Positions 1 to 8,637 of a stretch of DNA of 34,395 bases are shown here, piece by piece. The stretch's first letter is position 1. Each line of letters begins with the position of its first letter. Origin of the DNA: Candidatus Sumerlaeota bacterium (GTDB taxonomy: Bacteria > Sumerlaeota > Sumerlaeia > JAPLSS01); contig JAPLSS010000776.1 of assembly GCA_026398515.1 (NCBI GenBank), forward strand, positions 1 through 34,395, read 5' to 3'. The position numbers and the translations under genes were made by a program. A model generated the notes under the pieces. The model worked only from the letters and a program-made list of their open reading frames with translations, was not told the origin of the DNA and made no database searches.

Positions 1-18
1 CCCTCGTTGAAACGAGGG
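1..18. other. Perfect hairpin at window edge
   Basis: Eight bases (1-8) are perfectly complementary to bases 11-18, with a two-base turn (or a 6-bp stem with a six-base loop). No T-tract follows on the plus strand, so if it is the terminator of an upstream gene it is not a classical intrinsic one. What precedes it lies outside the window. Confidence 0.4.
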
Positions 19-48
19 GTTAATGAAAAGACCCAAGAGGTTCGCCCC

Positions 49-543
49 ATGTCCGACTCCCCTATCACCCTCCGCGAAACGCCGACACCCCAGGACCGCG
101 AGAGCATCCGCGAAATCCTCGAGTCCACCGGCTTTTTCTACCCCGACGAGATTGAAACCGCGATGGCGCTGCTCGACGAACGGCTCGCGCGCGGCGTGGC
201 CAGCGGCTATCATTTTCTGTTCGCCGACCGGGACGGCCGGACCGTCGGCTATGCGTGCTTCGGCCCGATCGCGTGCACGCGCGCGAGCTACGAACTCTTT
301 TGGATCGGCGTGCGCGAAGACTGCCGCGGACAGGGGATCGGCAAGCAATTGCTGCGGGAAACCGAGACGATCATCCGCGGCATGGGCGGCGGGCGCGTCT
401 ACATCGAAACCTCGTCGCGCGAGTTGTATGTTCCCACGCGCGCCTTTTACCTGAGGGCCGGGTACCGCGAAGAGGCGACTCTGCAGGAGTTCTATGGCCC
501 CGGCGACGGGAAGGTCATCTACGTGAAAGCGTTCGGCGAGTAA
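49..543 (+). CDS. GNAT-family N-acetyltransferase
   Basis: A 164-residue cytoplasmic protein of the GNAT fold, predicted to transfer an acetyl group from acetyl-CoA to an unidentified small molecule or protein amine. The acetyl-CoA pyrophosphate loop (motif A) is visible as RGQGIGKQLL at residues 93-102, preceded by the beta-strand FWIGV. The C-terminal FYLRAGYR (about 133-140) is the usual motif B region. The reading frame is open from an upstream TTG at position 7, but ATG at 49 is preferred because AAGAGG at 35-40 gives a well-spaced ribosome binding site. It stands alone: the next genes are on the other strand and converge on it. The substrate cannot be deduced. Confidence 0.85.
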   Translation: MSDSPITLRETPTPQDRESIREILESTGFFYPDEIETAMALLDERLARGVASGYHFLFADRDGRTVGYACFGPIACTRASYELFWIGVREDCRGQGIGKQLLRETETIIRGMGGGRVYIETSSRELYVPTRAFYLRAGYREEATLQEFYGPGDGKVIYVKAFGE

Positions 544-603
544 GGGAACGTTCTTCGGTTTTGGATTTCGGGAACAAGTTTCGCTCCCGCCTCACGACCG
601 TAC

Positions 604-2061
604 CTATTTGGGCGCCTCGTCGGACACCGGCGGGGTTGAACGGCGGGCGAAGGCCGTCTTGGCCAGAATCGAAAAATCCAGCCACCACGACCACTCTTCG
701 ATGTAGCGGATGTCGTAGCGCACCCGCTGCTCGATCGACCCGTGCGGCCCGCACAGGCCGTTGACCTGCGCCCAGCCGGTAATGCCCGACTTGACCTTGT
801 GCCGCGCCATGTAACGCGGGATCGATTCCTTGAAGCGGCTGACGAAGAACGGGCGTTCGGGCCGCGGCCCCACCAAACTCATGTGCCCCAGCAGGACGTT
901 GATCAACTGCGGCCATTCGTCGATGCGGCATTTGCGCAAGGTCCGTCCGATGCGCGTCTCGCGCGGATCGTTCTCGCGCGCCATGATCGGCCCGGTGGCC
1001 TCTTCGGCGTCCTGGACCATGGAGCGGAACTTGATGATCTTGAACAGACGCCCGTCGACGCCCATGCGCTCCTGAAGATAAAAGGCGCTGCCCGGCGAAT
1101 CGCGCCGAATGAGCCAGGCGATCGCCGCCATGGGCGCGGCCAGGACCGCCAACGCGACGCCGGAGACCCCGACGTCGAATAGGCGCTTGAAGAAGGCGTT
1201 CCAGCCGGTCAACGGCGTCTCGTGCAGACCGAGGAACGGCACGCCGTCGATTTCCTCCACCACCACGCCGGAGAAGATCATCTCGGTCACGTCGGGGACG
1301 ATCCGGAATTCTACCAGATCCTTCTCGCATTGCGCGAGCAGTTGGTTTAGCCGCTCGCCGCGCAAGTCCGGCTGCGCCACGATCACCTCGTCGATCTGGT
1401 GCGTGCGGATAAGGTGCGGCAGGTCCTTGCCGGAGCCGAGGATCGGGCTCTTGGCGCCCAGCGAGTGTTCCGGCGACCCGTCCGGCAGCACGAAGCCGAC
1501 CACGTGGCGGCCCGCCTCGGGGAAACGCCGCAGCGACTTGGCCGCCTGCCGCGCGACGGGGCCGCCGCCGACGATCAACGTGCGCGCCATGGCCAGCTGG
1601 TGGTGGCGGCGCAGGTGGTGGACCAGCCGGTCCGCCGCCCACCGCGCCATGACCACCGACACGAACGTGCTCGCCAGCCAGGCCGTGGCCACCGCGCGCG
1701 AATACTCCGCCGCCGCCGCCGGGCGAAACGCCGAAGCCGGCCGCGCGAAAAACACGTAAGCCAGAAACAACCCGGTCGCGCCCAACGCGGCCTGGAAGAT
1801 TCGGCCCACGCCCTTCCAGTCCAGCACGCGTCCCCGCCCCGCGTAGAGTCCCAACGCCCTCAGCGCCAGCGCCCAGGCCGCCAGCGCCACCGGAATCAGC
1901 CGCAGATAGTCGCCCAGCGCGTAGCCGCCGCGCGGAGGGAAGAAGTGGGCCAGCGCATGAAAACGCAACACGTAAGCCGCGATCGACCCGGCGGCGACGG
2001 ACAGCATGTCGAGCGCGAAGATCGTGGCCAGGAGCCACGGGGGCTGGCGTTTGCGGTTCAT
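604..2061 (-). CDS. Exopolysaccharide polyprenyl-phosphate sugar transferase (WbaP/WcaJ-like)
   Basis: An inner-membrane initiating glycosyltransferase of 485 residues that moves a sugar-1-phosphate from a nucleotide sugar onto undecaprenyl phosphate, the first step of surface polysaccharide assembly. Residues 1-145 hold four or five hydrophobic segments. Residues 158-280 form a CoA-binding-like (NAD-type) domain starting LIVGGGPVA. The catalytic bacterial sugar transferase domain begins at KRLFDVGVSG (292-301), is followed by a hydrophobic reentrant segment, and contains KFRSM (344-348), DEWPQLINVL (381-390) and MSLVGPRPE (394-402), all diagnostic. ATG at 2061 (MNRKRQ) is chosen because it places a basic N-terminus directly before the first membrane helix. 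A TTG at 2139 would add 26 unusual residues. The ribosome site is weak for both. No other polysaccharide genes are beside it. The sugar is unknown. Confidence 0.9.
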   Translation of the reverse strand: MNRKRQPPWLLATIFALDMLSVAAGSIAAYVLRFHALAHFFPPRGGYALGDYLRLIPVALAAWALALRALGLYAGRGRVLDWKGVGRIFQAALGATGLFLAYVFFARPASAFRPAAAAEYSRAVATAWLASTFVSVVMARWAADRLVHHLRRHHQLAMARTLIVGGGPVARQAAKSLRRFPEAGRHVVGFVLPDGSPEHSLGAKSPILGSGKDLPHLIRTHQIDEVIVAQPDLRGERLNQLLAQCEKDLVEFRIVPDVTEMIFSGVVVEEIDGVPFLGLHETPLTGWNAFFKRLFDVGVSGVALAVLAAPMAAIAWLIRRDSPGSAFYLQERMGVDGRLFKIIKFRSMVQDAEEATGPIMARENDPRETRIGRTLRKCRIDEWPQLINVLLGHMSLVGPRPERPFFVSRFKESIPRYMARHKVKSGITGWAQVNGLCGPHGSIEQRVRYDIRYIEEWSWWLDFSILAKTAFARRSTPPVSDEAPK

Positions 2062-2156
2062 GTGGTTCGATGGCCGGAAGAATGCGGCGCCAGGCGCCGA
2101 TTCGCGGGAAGGATGCCCCACGAGCGCGCGGGCCGTCAATGGACGAAGTAGGCGGC

Positions 2157-2296
2157 GTGGACGGAGTGGACGGCATGGACAAGATGGACGAGATGGACGG
2201 GGTGGACAGGGCCGACGGATCCGACAGGTCAGACAAGTCCATTCCGTCCATCCCGTCCATCCCGTCCATCTTGTCCATCCCGTCCATTCCTGTCCA
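2157..2296. repeat. Inverted 9-bp minisatellite
   Basis: Sixteen or so 9-bp units lie in one continuous phase. The left half (2157-2217) is built of variants of GTGGACGGA/ATGGACGAG; the right half (2238-2296) of TCCATCCCG variants, which are the reverse complement. The whole block can therefore fold into a long imperfect hairpin. It fills the gap between two minus-strand genes, and the right half is translated as the last 20 or so residues of the MFS transporter. It may act as a transcription terminator, but that is inference. Confidence 0.85.
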
Positions 2297-3647
2297 GATC
2301 CGCCGGCCCTTCAAACCGCACCCCCGCCAGCACCGCCGCGCCGACGACGAAGAAGACGATGAGCGAAAGGATCGCCGGGCGGCTGGAGCCGGCCAGCGAT
2401 CCGACGATGGCCATGATCGCCGGGCCGAGGATGCCGGCGAACTTGCCGCTGATGTTGTAGAAGCCGAAGAACTCCGCCTCTTTGCCCTTGGGAACCAACG
2501 TCGCGTACATCGAACGCGACAGCGCCTGCGAGCCGCCCTGCACCAGCGCCACCGCCAGCCCCAGCGCGTAGAAGTGCCAGATCTCGCGCATGAAAAAGGC
2601 GAACACGCAGATCCCCGAGTAGATCGCCAGGCACGCCAGGACCGAACGTTTGGCCCCGACGCGCTTGGCCGAGGCGCTCCACAACAGTGTGCACGGGACG
2701 CCGACGAACTGCACCATGAGGTAGACAGCCAGGATGTGCAGCCAGGGGTTCATTGGAACTTCATAGCCCAGGATGCGCAGAGGCGGGCTGCCGGCCTTCG
2801 CGCGGAAGATTTCCGCCGCGTAGATGGCCGCCATTTTGATGATCGTGCCGAAGCCGTCGCTATAGAGCCAAAAAGCCACCAGGAACTTGAGCAACTCGCG
2901 GTAGCGCCTGAGCTCGCGAAAAGTCTGCCCCAAACGCTCGAAGGCCACGCGCGGAGCAAAGGCCCCGGCGCGTTCGGCGCACGGCGGCTCAGGCACGCGA
3001 CGAAAGAGCGGAATGGCAAAGACGACCCACCAAACCGCGACGGCGAAGAACGAGATCCGCATGCCCACGATCGGGAATGACGCCTGTCCTGGGACGGGGC
3101 TCTGTTGAGGCAGCTTGTACATCGCCCCGATGGCCAACGCCAGCATCAACCCGCCGCCCAGGTAGCCCAGCGCGTAGCCGCCCGAGGAGACTTGGTCCAG
3201 TTTCTCGCGCCGCGCGACGGACGGCAGCAAGGCGTCGTAGAAGACGTTCGCGCCGTTATAGCCCAGGCTGGCCAGGATGAACAGGAGCGCGATCATCCAC
3301 CACCAGCTTGGCGGGCAGAAGGCGAACAGCGCCGTGGCGAGCACGCCGAGCGCGGCCAGTCCCCCAAGGCAGGCCTTCTTGCGCGCGGTGGCGTCGGAGA
3401 TCGGTCCGAGCAAGATGGCCGCCGCCGCGACCAGCGCCATCGAGATCGCCGAGGTCGCGGCCCACAGGCCGGTGGCGACATAGGCGCGGTCTTCCGGCAG
3501 CGTGGCCAGCGACACTTTGCTGAAATAGACCGGCAGGCAGGCGCCGAGGATGACCGTAGCGAAGGCCGAGTTGGCCCAGTCATACCACTGCCAGGCCCAG
3601 ATGCGCCGGCGTTCTTCGCGCGGATCGGTAGTCTCAACGAAGGACAA
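2229..3647 (-). CDS. MFS transporter, UMF1 (Atg22-like) family
   Basis: A 472-residue multi-pass inner-membrane protein. The family signature YDWANSAF sits at residues 22-29 just before the first helix, as in the UMF1/Atg22 branch of the major facilitator superfamily; about twelve hydrophobic segments follow. Characterised eukaryotic relatives export amino acids from the vacuole, but the substrate here is unknown. The start is taken as TTG at 3647, because AGGAAAGGA lies at the right distance upstream and the sequence before it has no membrane-protein character; it is also the last plausible start before the signature. The last 20 or so residues are a DGRDGRNG-type repeat encoded by the neighbouring minisatellite, and the stop codon lies inside that repeat, so the natural C-terminus has been replaced or extended. 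Confidence 0.85.
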   Translation of the reverse strand: MSFVETTDPREERRRIWAWQWYDWANSAFATVILGACLPVYFSKVSLATLPEDRAYVATGLWAATSAISMALVAAAAILLGPISDATARKKACLGGLAALGVLATALFAFCPPSWWWMIALLFILASLGYNGANVFYDALLPSVARREKLDQVSSGGYALGYLGGGLMLALAIGAMYKLPQQSPVPGQASFPIVGMRISFFAVAVWWVVFAIPLFRRVPEPPCAERAGAFAPRVAFERLGQTFRELRRYRELLKFLVAFWLYSDGFGTIIKMAAIYAAEIFRAKAGSPPLRILGYEVPMNPWLHILAVYLMVQFVGVPCTLLWSASAKRVGAKRSVLACLAIYSGICVFAFFMREIWHFYALGLAVALVQGGSQALSRSMYATLVPKGKEAEFFGFYNISGKFAGILGPAIMAIVGSLAGSSRPAILSLIVFFVVGAAVLAGVRFEGPADLDRNGRDGQDGRDGRDGRNGLV

Positions 3648-3720
3648 CGCGGTTTGTCCTTTCCTCGACGTGGCGCGCCAAGCGTGGGCTTCTCCACGTG
3701 AATCGTCAAGGGAGGAGGCG

Positions 3721-3747
3721 GTGGCGTGGGCTGGCAGCCCACGCCAC
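3721..3747. repeat. Perfect 12-bp stem hairpin
   Basis: Bases 3721-3732 are exactly complementary to 3736-3747 with a three-base loop. It lies just upstream of the MFS start on the minus strand and is separate from the larger REPIN-like repeat that follows. It looks like another dispersed palindrome rather than a terminator, as no T-run flanks it. Confidence 0.75.
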
Positions 3748-3811
3748 CCTAAACGCCGATCTCCGGGAGAATCCCTTATGGGCCCTCGCGGCGCCCAGAA
3801 ACGAACGAAAT

Positions 3812-3907
3812 CGGGAGTATGGAGTCCCGCCTCTAGGCGGAATGCTCGATGGCCAGCCTCGACGCGAATTGCAGCGTTCCGCCTGAAGGCGGGACTCCAT
3901 ACTCCCG
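3812..3907. repeat. REPIN-like inverted repeat, family A, copy 1
   Basis: Two arms of about 34 bp (3812-3846 and 3873-3907) are near-perfect inverted copies around a 26-bp spacer. Each arm contains TATGGAGTCCCGCCT and an internal small palindrome CCGCCTNNAGGCGG, so each arm is itself a hairpin. Homology with the copy at 7761-7870 extends leftwards outside the arm (about 3785-3811), which shows that the two are copies of one mobile unit. Confidence 0.85.
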
Positions 3908-3932
3908 GTTTTCGGAGTGATTGGAACGGAAA

Positions 3933-4128
3933 TGTGGATAAGTCGCGGTTTTCTGGGGACAATCTGTGCATAAAATCAAAGGCGTCGGGGCAAAAAGATT
4001 GCGCAAAGTGCGAGAAAAATGTTGACAAATCCGATTGCCTCGCGGGAGGGGCGTTTTGCATCGGTTTCCTCCGTTCAGAGGATGTTTTGTGGACAAAGGA
4101 GGCCTTTGCGTGGAAAAGGTGTGGACAG
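3933..4128. promoter_or_regulatory. Cluster of DnaA-box sequences
   Basis: Two exact matches to the TTATNCACA DnaA box occur as reverse complements: TGTGGATAA at 3933-3941 and TGTGCATAA at 3965-3973. A third, TGTGGACAA at 4088-4096, equals the TTGTCCACA form favoured in high-GC bacteria. Two weaker ones lie at 4020-4028 (TGTTGACAA) and 4120-4128 (TGTGGACAG). All five have the same orientation and fall within 200 bp of non-coding sequence, followed by a short AT-rich stretch at 4147-4160. They could serve DnaA control of the downstream ribonucleotide reductase gene, as known for E. coli nrdAB, or mark a replication origin or DnaA-titration site. Confidence 0.6.
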
Positions 4129-4222
4129 AAAGCGAAGAAATGGCGTAAGTTTATAAAAATCAGTCCCATACAAGATGTGGTCGGCCAAGAGCAAAAAGAC
4201 CCTATATCTTGCGCTCTTTTTC

Positions 4223-4252
4223 TTGACAACTTGGCCTCGAATGGTTCATGAT
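4223..4252 (+). promoter_or_regulatory. Candidate sigma-70-type promoter for nrdJ
   Basis: A consensus TTGACA at 4223-4228 is followed, after 18 bp, by CATGAT (4247-4252), which matches four of six bases of the -10 hexamer. It lies 148 bp upstream of the nrdJ start and downstream of the DnaA-box cluster. It is the best promoter-like match in the gap but is only moderate. Confidence 0.3.
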
Positions 4253-4334
4253 CAGCGGCTGTGGGTGAGGGAAAGGGCGAATGTCTGCCAGCTGCTCAAA
4301 CGGCATTTCGCTCTGGCTGAGTGGTTGTTTTTCC

Positions 4335-4378
4335 ATTCCTATCTCGCTGGTTGACTCTCTAATTCCTTATCTCGCTGG
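4335..4378 (+). repeat. Direct repeat pair in the nrdJ leader
   Basis: The sequence ATTCCTATCTCGCTGG (4335-4350) recurs as ATTCCTTATCTCGCTGG (4362-4378), differing by one inserted T, with starts 27 bp apart. The second copy ends 7 bp before the ribosome binding site of nrdJ. Two sites on nearly the same helix face suggest a regulator binding pair. They do not match the NrdR-box consensus. Confidence 0.6.
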
Positions 4379-4399
4379 CAGCCCCAAAGGAGATGCCCA

Positions 4400-7300
4400 A
4401 TGAGTATCCGTCGCTTGTTCACTACCCCGGGCGTCGACCCGCTCGACCGCGTCGACTACGAAAAACGGTCTTCCGTGATCACGAATCCCGACGGATCGGT
4501 GGTGTTTCAGATCCACAACGCCACCGTGCCGAAGGAGTGGTCGCAGTTGGCCACCGACATCGTGGCCTCGAAGTATTTTCGCAAGGCCGGCGTGCCCACG
4601 CCCGAGGGGAGAGAGACAAGCGTCCGCCAGGTCGTCACGCGGTTGGCCCGCACGATCCGCGAAGCGGGCGAGGCGCTCGGCGGCTACTTCGCGAGCATCG
4701 AGGAGGCGAGGGCGTTCGAAGCCGAGCTGGCGCATATTCTCGTGCATCAGATCGGCGCCTTCAACTCGCCGGTCTGGTTCAACCTCGGCCTTTACCACCG
4801 CTACGGCATCGCCGGCAGCGGCGGCAATTTCCATTGGGACGCGGAGCAGGGCGAGGCCGTCGAGATTAAGAACAACTACGAGTGGCCGCAGTGCTCGGCG
4901 TGTTTCATCCAGTCGATCGACGACAGTTTGATGTCGATCTTCGAGCTGCTGAAGAACGAGGCCAAGATCTTCAAATACGGCTCGGGCACGGGCACGAATT
5001 TCTCGCTCCTGCGCGGCAAGCAGGAGCCTCTGTCCGGCGGGGGCACCTCCTCCGGGCTGATGTCGTTCCTCGAGGTCTTCGACCGCGCCGCCGGGGCCAC
5101 GAAGTCCGGCGGCACGACGCGGCGCGCGGCGAAGATGGTCTGCCTCGACGCCGATCATCCGGAGATCATGGACTTCATCACCTGGAAGATGCGCGAGGAG
5201 CAGAAGGCGCAGGCCCTGATTCGCGAAGGCTGGTCGGCGGACTTCAATGGCGAGGCGTACCACACGATCTCCGGCCAGAATTCGAACAATTCCGTGCGCC
5301 TGACCGACGAGTTCATGCATCAGATTCTGCGCAAGGGCGAATGGAACACCCGCTACCGGTTGTCGAGCGAGATCTGCGAGACGTTCGACGCCGCCGACCT
5401 GTTCGACCAGATTTGCGAAGCCGCCTGGGCGTGCGCCGATCCCGGCGTGCAGTTCGACACCACCATCAACGACTGGCACACGGGGTCGAACACCGACCGC
5501 ATCCACGCCTCGAACCCGTGCTCGGAGTTCATGTTCCTCGACGACACGGCCTGCAACCTCGCCTCCATCAACCTGGTCAAGTTTCTGCGCGCGGACGGGT
5601 CGTTCGACATCAATGCGTATCGCCACGTCATCGAAATCCTCTTTGCCGCCCAAGAGATCCTCGTCGATTTCTCGTCCTACCCGACGAAACGCATCGCCGA
5701 GAACTCGCATCGGTTCCGTCCGCTGGGGCTGGGCTATGCGAACCTGGGCGCGCTGCTGATGCAGCTGGGCATCGGCTACGACAGCCCCGAAGCGGTGGCG
5801 CTGTGCGGCGCGCTGACGGCGATCATGACCGGCCACGCCTACGCCGCCTCGGCGCGCCTGGCCGAGAAGAAGGGGGCGTTCGAAGGCTTCGCCGCCAACC
5901 GCGAGCCGATGCTGCGCGTCATCCGCAAGCACCGCGAAGCGGCCCAAGGCATTTCCGCGGAGTTTTGTCCGAGCGGCCTGCTTGAAGCGGCGCGCCAGGA
6001 GTGGGACGAGGCGCTGCGATTGGGCGAGAAGGTCGGCTATCGCAACGCGCAGACCACCGTGCTGGCGCCGACGGGGACGATCGGGCTGCTAATGGACTGC
6101 GACACCACGGGGATCGAGCCCGACTTCTCGTTGGTCAAATTCAAGAAACTCGCCGGCGGCGGCTATTTCAAGATCGTCAACGCTTCGGTTCCCAAGGCGT
6201 TGCGGCGCATGGGCTATAGCGCCGAGCAGATCGCCGCGATCATCGAATACGTCGTCGGCCGCTTGAGTTTCGACGGTTCGCCGATCATCAACCGCCAGTC
6301 GCTGGCCGAGCGCGGCATGACCGAAGGCGAAATCGCGGCGGCGCAGGCGGCGCTGGCCGGCGCGTTCGACCTGCCCTCGGCTTTCGGGCCGCACATCATC
6401 GGCCCCGAGCCGTACGTGCGCCTGGGTCTGAACCCGAAGGACTCGTCGGGCGCCGATTGCCTGGCGCGTCTCGGCTTCTCGCGGGACCAGATCGAGGAGG
6501 CGGAATTCGACGTCTGCGGGCGCATGACGGTCGAAGGCGCGCCGTCTCTGCGCGACGAGCATCTGCCCGTGTTCGATTGCGCCAACCCCTGCGGCCGCCT
6601 GGGCAAGCGCTTTATTCCGCCGATGGGCCACCTGCGCATGATGGCCGCCGCTCAGCCGTTCATCTCCGGCGCCATCTCCAAGACGGTCAACGTGCCCAAC
6701 GACACGACCGCCGAAGAGATCCGCGAGATCTACATGGAAGGCTGGCGCATGGGATTGAAGGCCATCGCCCTCTATCGCGACGGCTGCAAGGCCAGCCAGC
6801 CGCTTTCGTCGAAGGCCACGCAGGAGAGCAAGGAACCGCTCGAACTCGACGCGGAGGAGCCGGCCGGGGAAGAGCCGCGGCCGGCGCCGGAGGCCCCGGC
6901 CAAGCTCGCCGCGGCGCCCGTGGCGGCCTCGGCCTCGGGCTCCTGGCCTCACAAGGCGCATCGGCGCCGTCTGCCCCGGCGCCGCAAGGGCATGACGTTC
7001 GAGGCCAAGGTTGGCGGCCACAAGGTCTTCCTGCGCACCGGCGAATACGAAGACGGCTCGCTGGGCGAGATCTTCATCGACATGCACAAGGCCGGCGCGG
7101 CGCTGCGCTCGATGATGAACTGCTTCGCCATCAGCGTGTCCAAGGGTTTGCAATACGGCGTGCCGCTCGAGGAGTTCGTCGACACGTTCGTCTTCACCCG
7201 CTTCGAGCCGCAGGGCACGGTCGACCATCCGAACATCCGCATGGCCACCTCGGTCATCGACTACATCTTCCGGCTGCTCGGCCTGGAGTACCTCGGCCTG

Positions 7301-7723
7301 ACCGATTTCTGCCAAGTCAAGCCCGACAGCGACGCCATTCCCGAGCAGACGGTCACCGACGCGGCGTTCGACGTGATGGATGCCGAAACGCGGCGCGCCA
7401 CGGCGTCGCCCGCGCCGTCGGGTTCCAATCGCGGCAACGGCCACGGGAACGGGCATGGGACGAGTCATGGACACGCCGAAGCGGCGGTCGGCCCCGTTAG
7501 CGGCACGGATCCGGCGCTGGAAGACGGCTTGGGCGAAGCCTCGTGCTGCCAGCAGGCGCAGCCGGCGGTGAAGGCCGTCGTCAAGGACCAAACAGCCCTT
7601 TCACGCCATCTGAAGCGCATGATGGGCGACGCGCCGTTCTGCGACGTCTGCGGCAACGTCACGGTCCGCTCCGGCGCCTGCTACAAGTGCGAGAACTGCG
7701 GCAACTCGATGGGCTGCTCGTGA
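4400..7723 (+). CDS. nrdJ: Vitamin B12-dependent (class II) ribonucleoside-diphosphate reductase
   Basis: A 1107-residue cytoplasmic enzyme that reduces ribonucleotides to deoxyribonucleotides with adenosylcobalamin as radical source, so it needs neither oxygen nor a separate small subunit. The active-site triad is visible as SNPCSEF with N372, C374 (thiyl) and E376. The redox pair is probably C168 (in SACF) and C385 (in TACN, eleven residues after C374 as in Thermotoga). A TSCPD domain spans roughly residues 863-975. A His/Gly/Asn-rich linker (about 1010-1035) follows. The C-terminal tail carries CDVCG and CYKCENCG, a zinc-ribbon-like shuttle that re-reduces the active site. Acidic/Ala-rich linker around 815-860. 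Start supported by AAAGGAG at 4386-4392. No cobalamin riboswitch or NrdR box was recognised upstream. Confidence 0.97.
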   Translation: MSIRRLFTTPGVDPLDRVDYEKRSSVITNPDGSVVFQIHNATVPKEWSQLATDIVASKYFRKAGVPTPEGRETSVRQVVTRLARTIREAGEALGGYFASIEEARAFEAELAHILVHQIGAFNSPVWFNLGLYHRYGIAGSGGNFHWDAEQGEAVEIKNNYEWPQCSACFIQSIDDSLMSIFELLKNEAKIFKYGSGTGTNFSLLRGKQEPLSGGGTSSGLMSFLEVFDRAAGATKSGGTTRRAAKMVCLDADHPEIMDFITWKMREEQKAQALIREGWSADFNGEAYHTISGQNSNNSVRLTDEFMHQILRKGEWNTRYRLSSEICETFDAADLFDQICEAAWACADPGVQFDTTINDWHTGSNTDRIHASNPCSEFMFLDDTACNLASINLVKFLRADGSFDINAYRHVIEILFAAQEILVDFSSYPTKRIAENSHRFRPLGLGYANLGALLMQLGIGYDSPEAVALCGALTAIMTGHAYAASARLAEKKGAFEGFAANREPMLRVIRKHREAAQGISAEFCPSGLLEAARQEWDEALRLGEKVGYRNAQTTVLAPTGTIGLLMDCDTTGIEPDFSLVKFKKLAGGGYFKIVNASVPKALRRMGYSAEQIAAIIEYVVGRLSFDGSPIINRQSLAERGMTEGEIAAAQAALAGAFDLPSAFGPHIIGPEPYVRLGLNPKDSSGADCLARLGFSRDQIEEAEFDVCGRMTVEGAPSLRDEHLPVFDCANPCGRLGKRFIPPMGHLRMMAAAQPFISGAISKTVNVPNDTTAEEIREIYMEGWRMGLKAIALYRDGCKASQPLSSKATQESKEPLELDAEEPAGEEPRPAPEAPAKLAAAPVAASASGSWPHKAHRRRLPRRRKGMTFEAKVGGHKVFLRTGEYEDGSLGEIFIDMHKAGAALRSMMNCFAISVSKGLQYGVPLEEFVDTFVFTRFEPQGTVDHPNIRMATSVIDYIFRLLGLEYLGLTDFCQVKPDSDAIPEQTVTDAAFDVMDAETRRATASPAPSGSNRGNGHGNGHGTSHGHAEAAVGPVSGTDPALEDGLGEASCCQQAQPAVKAVVKDQTALSRHLKRMMGDAPFCDVCGNVTVRSGACYKCENCGNSMGCS

Positions 7724-7760
7724 CAGCGCCTCATGACGCCTCGCGGCACTCGGAAACGAA

Positions 7761-7870
7761 CGAAAATCGGGGGTATGGAGTCCCGCCTTCAGGCGGAATG
7801 CTGTAAGCCGGGGTAAAGCCAGCCACCGCGGATTCCGCCTGACGGCGGGACTCCATACCCCCGATTTTCG
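7761..7870. repeat. REPIN-like inverted repeat, family A, copy 2
   Basis: Arms of 39 bp at 7761-7799 and 7832-7870 are complementary with a single mismatch. Each contains TATGGAGTCCCGCCT and the nested CCGCCTNNAGGCGG palindrome. The left flank (about 7738-7760) also matches copy 1 at 3785-3811. It starts 38 bp after the nrdJ stop and could work as a bidirectional terminator. Confidence 0.88.
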
Positions 7871-8637
7871 GACGGAAGGGAGAAGGAATCGAGGACGAAG
7901 GACCAAAGAACCGCATTTCGTTCGGGGGGAAAAGGGGTTGGTTCGTCCGTTTGTCCTTCGTCCTTCATCCTTTCTCTTGCGTCTCGGCGCGCAACGGCAT
8001 ACGATGTTTTGCGGTTGTTTTGGAGCGTTTCGTTGGATCAACGGGACATTCGGATTTGCCGGGGAGGGTGGGGACAACCCGCTACACCCCCTAGCTGAAC
8101 AACCCCTCTTCCCTTGAACCCTGCGCGGGCAGGGCAGGCCGTTGGCGGCGACGCCGGCGGCCTGGGGTCAACTCCAGTTCCCCCCTCAACGCTGACACCG
8201 TTCCCATCTCCCCGGCAAAGTTGTCAGCGCGTGTTTGTATCTGATTCTTCGATTTTCAACTTGAACCGCGAGGAAACCCGCGGAACCCAGCGGACTAGAG
8301 AGGGGGAGGCAAACCCATGCGCCCTCCCTCCGGGCGCATCCCGCCGTGTAGCTTCGAATGAGGAAGAATGCGCGAAGCGCTTTGGAGTGCGCGCGGCTGG
8401 GAAGCTACATCACGGGACGCGCCCCCCTCCCTCCGACGGAGCTTCAGGAGCCTTGACATTTTCGGATGTCCGGTGAACTTTGAGTGTCGCGGCGGCTCGT
8501 TCTCAGCGCGCAGGGACCATCCCATCTTCACCACGGACCAGAAGACGCCGAGGCCGGCGGATTCGGACCGAACCGCCGAAGGGGGGCTGCGTGCGCCCGC
8601 GACGGCCCCGCCGCCATGCCTGTTGGGGGTGTCTGCA
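7871..8637. other. Gene-free stretch with small repeats
   Basis: No convincing gene was found; open frames here are short and lack conserved features. The stretch holds an inverted pair of GGAC/GTCC-type repeats (7883-7908 versus 7944-7973, the latter reading GTCCTTCGTCCTTCATCC in its core), a perfect 8-bp hairpin with a 7-base loop at 8317-8339, and a consensus TTGACA at 8453-8458 that lacks a recognisable -10 element. The promoter of the following secreted protein should lie near the right end but cannot be pinpointed. Confidence 0.5.

Noticed and set aside
3647-4229. N-terminal extension of the MFS transporter by about 190 residues
   Set aside because: The added sequence is a translation of the REPIN-like repeat and DnaA-box region, without membrane or domain character; TTG 3647 has a good ribosome site.
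4253-4399. Cobalamin riboswitch or NrdR boxes before the B12-dependent reductase
   Set aside because: I looked for the B12-box core and for the ACACWATATATWGTGT-type NrdR sequence in the leader and found neither.
8453-8458. Consensus TTGACA as promoter of the propeller gene
   Set aside because: No acceptable -10 hexamer at 16-18 bp, so not called as a promoter.
8114-8476. Possible 120-codon gene between nrdJ and the propeller gene
   Set aside because: No ribosome site, Arg/Pro/Ser-rich composition and overlap with a hairpin; looks like random open frame in repeat-rich DNA.
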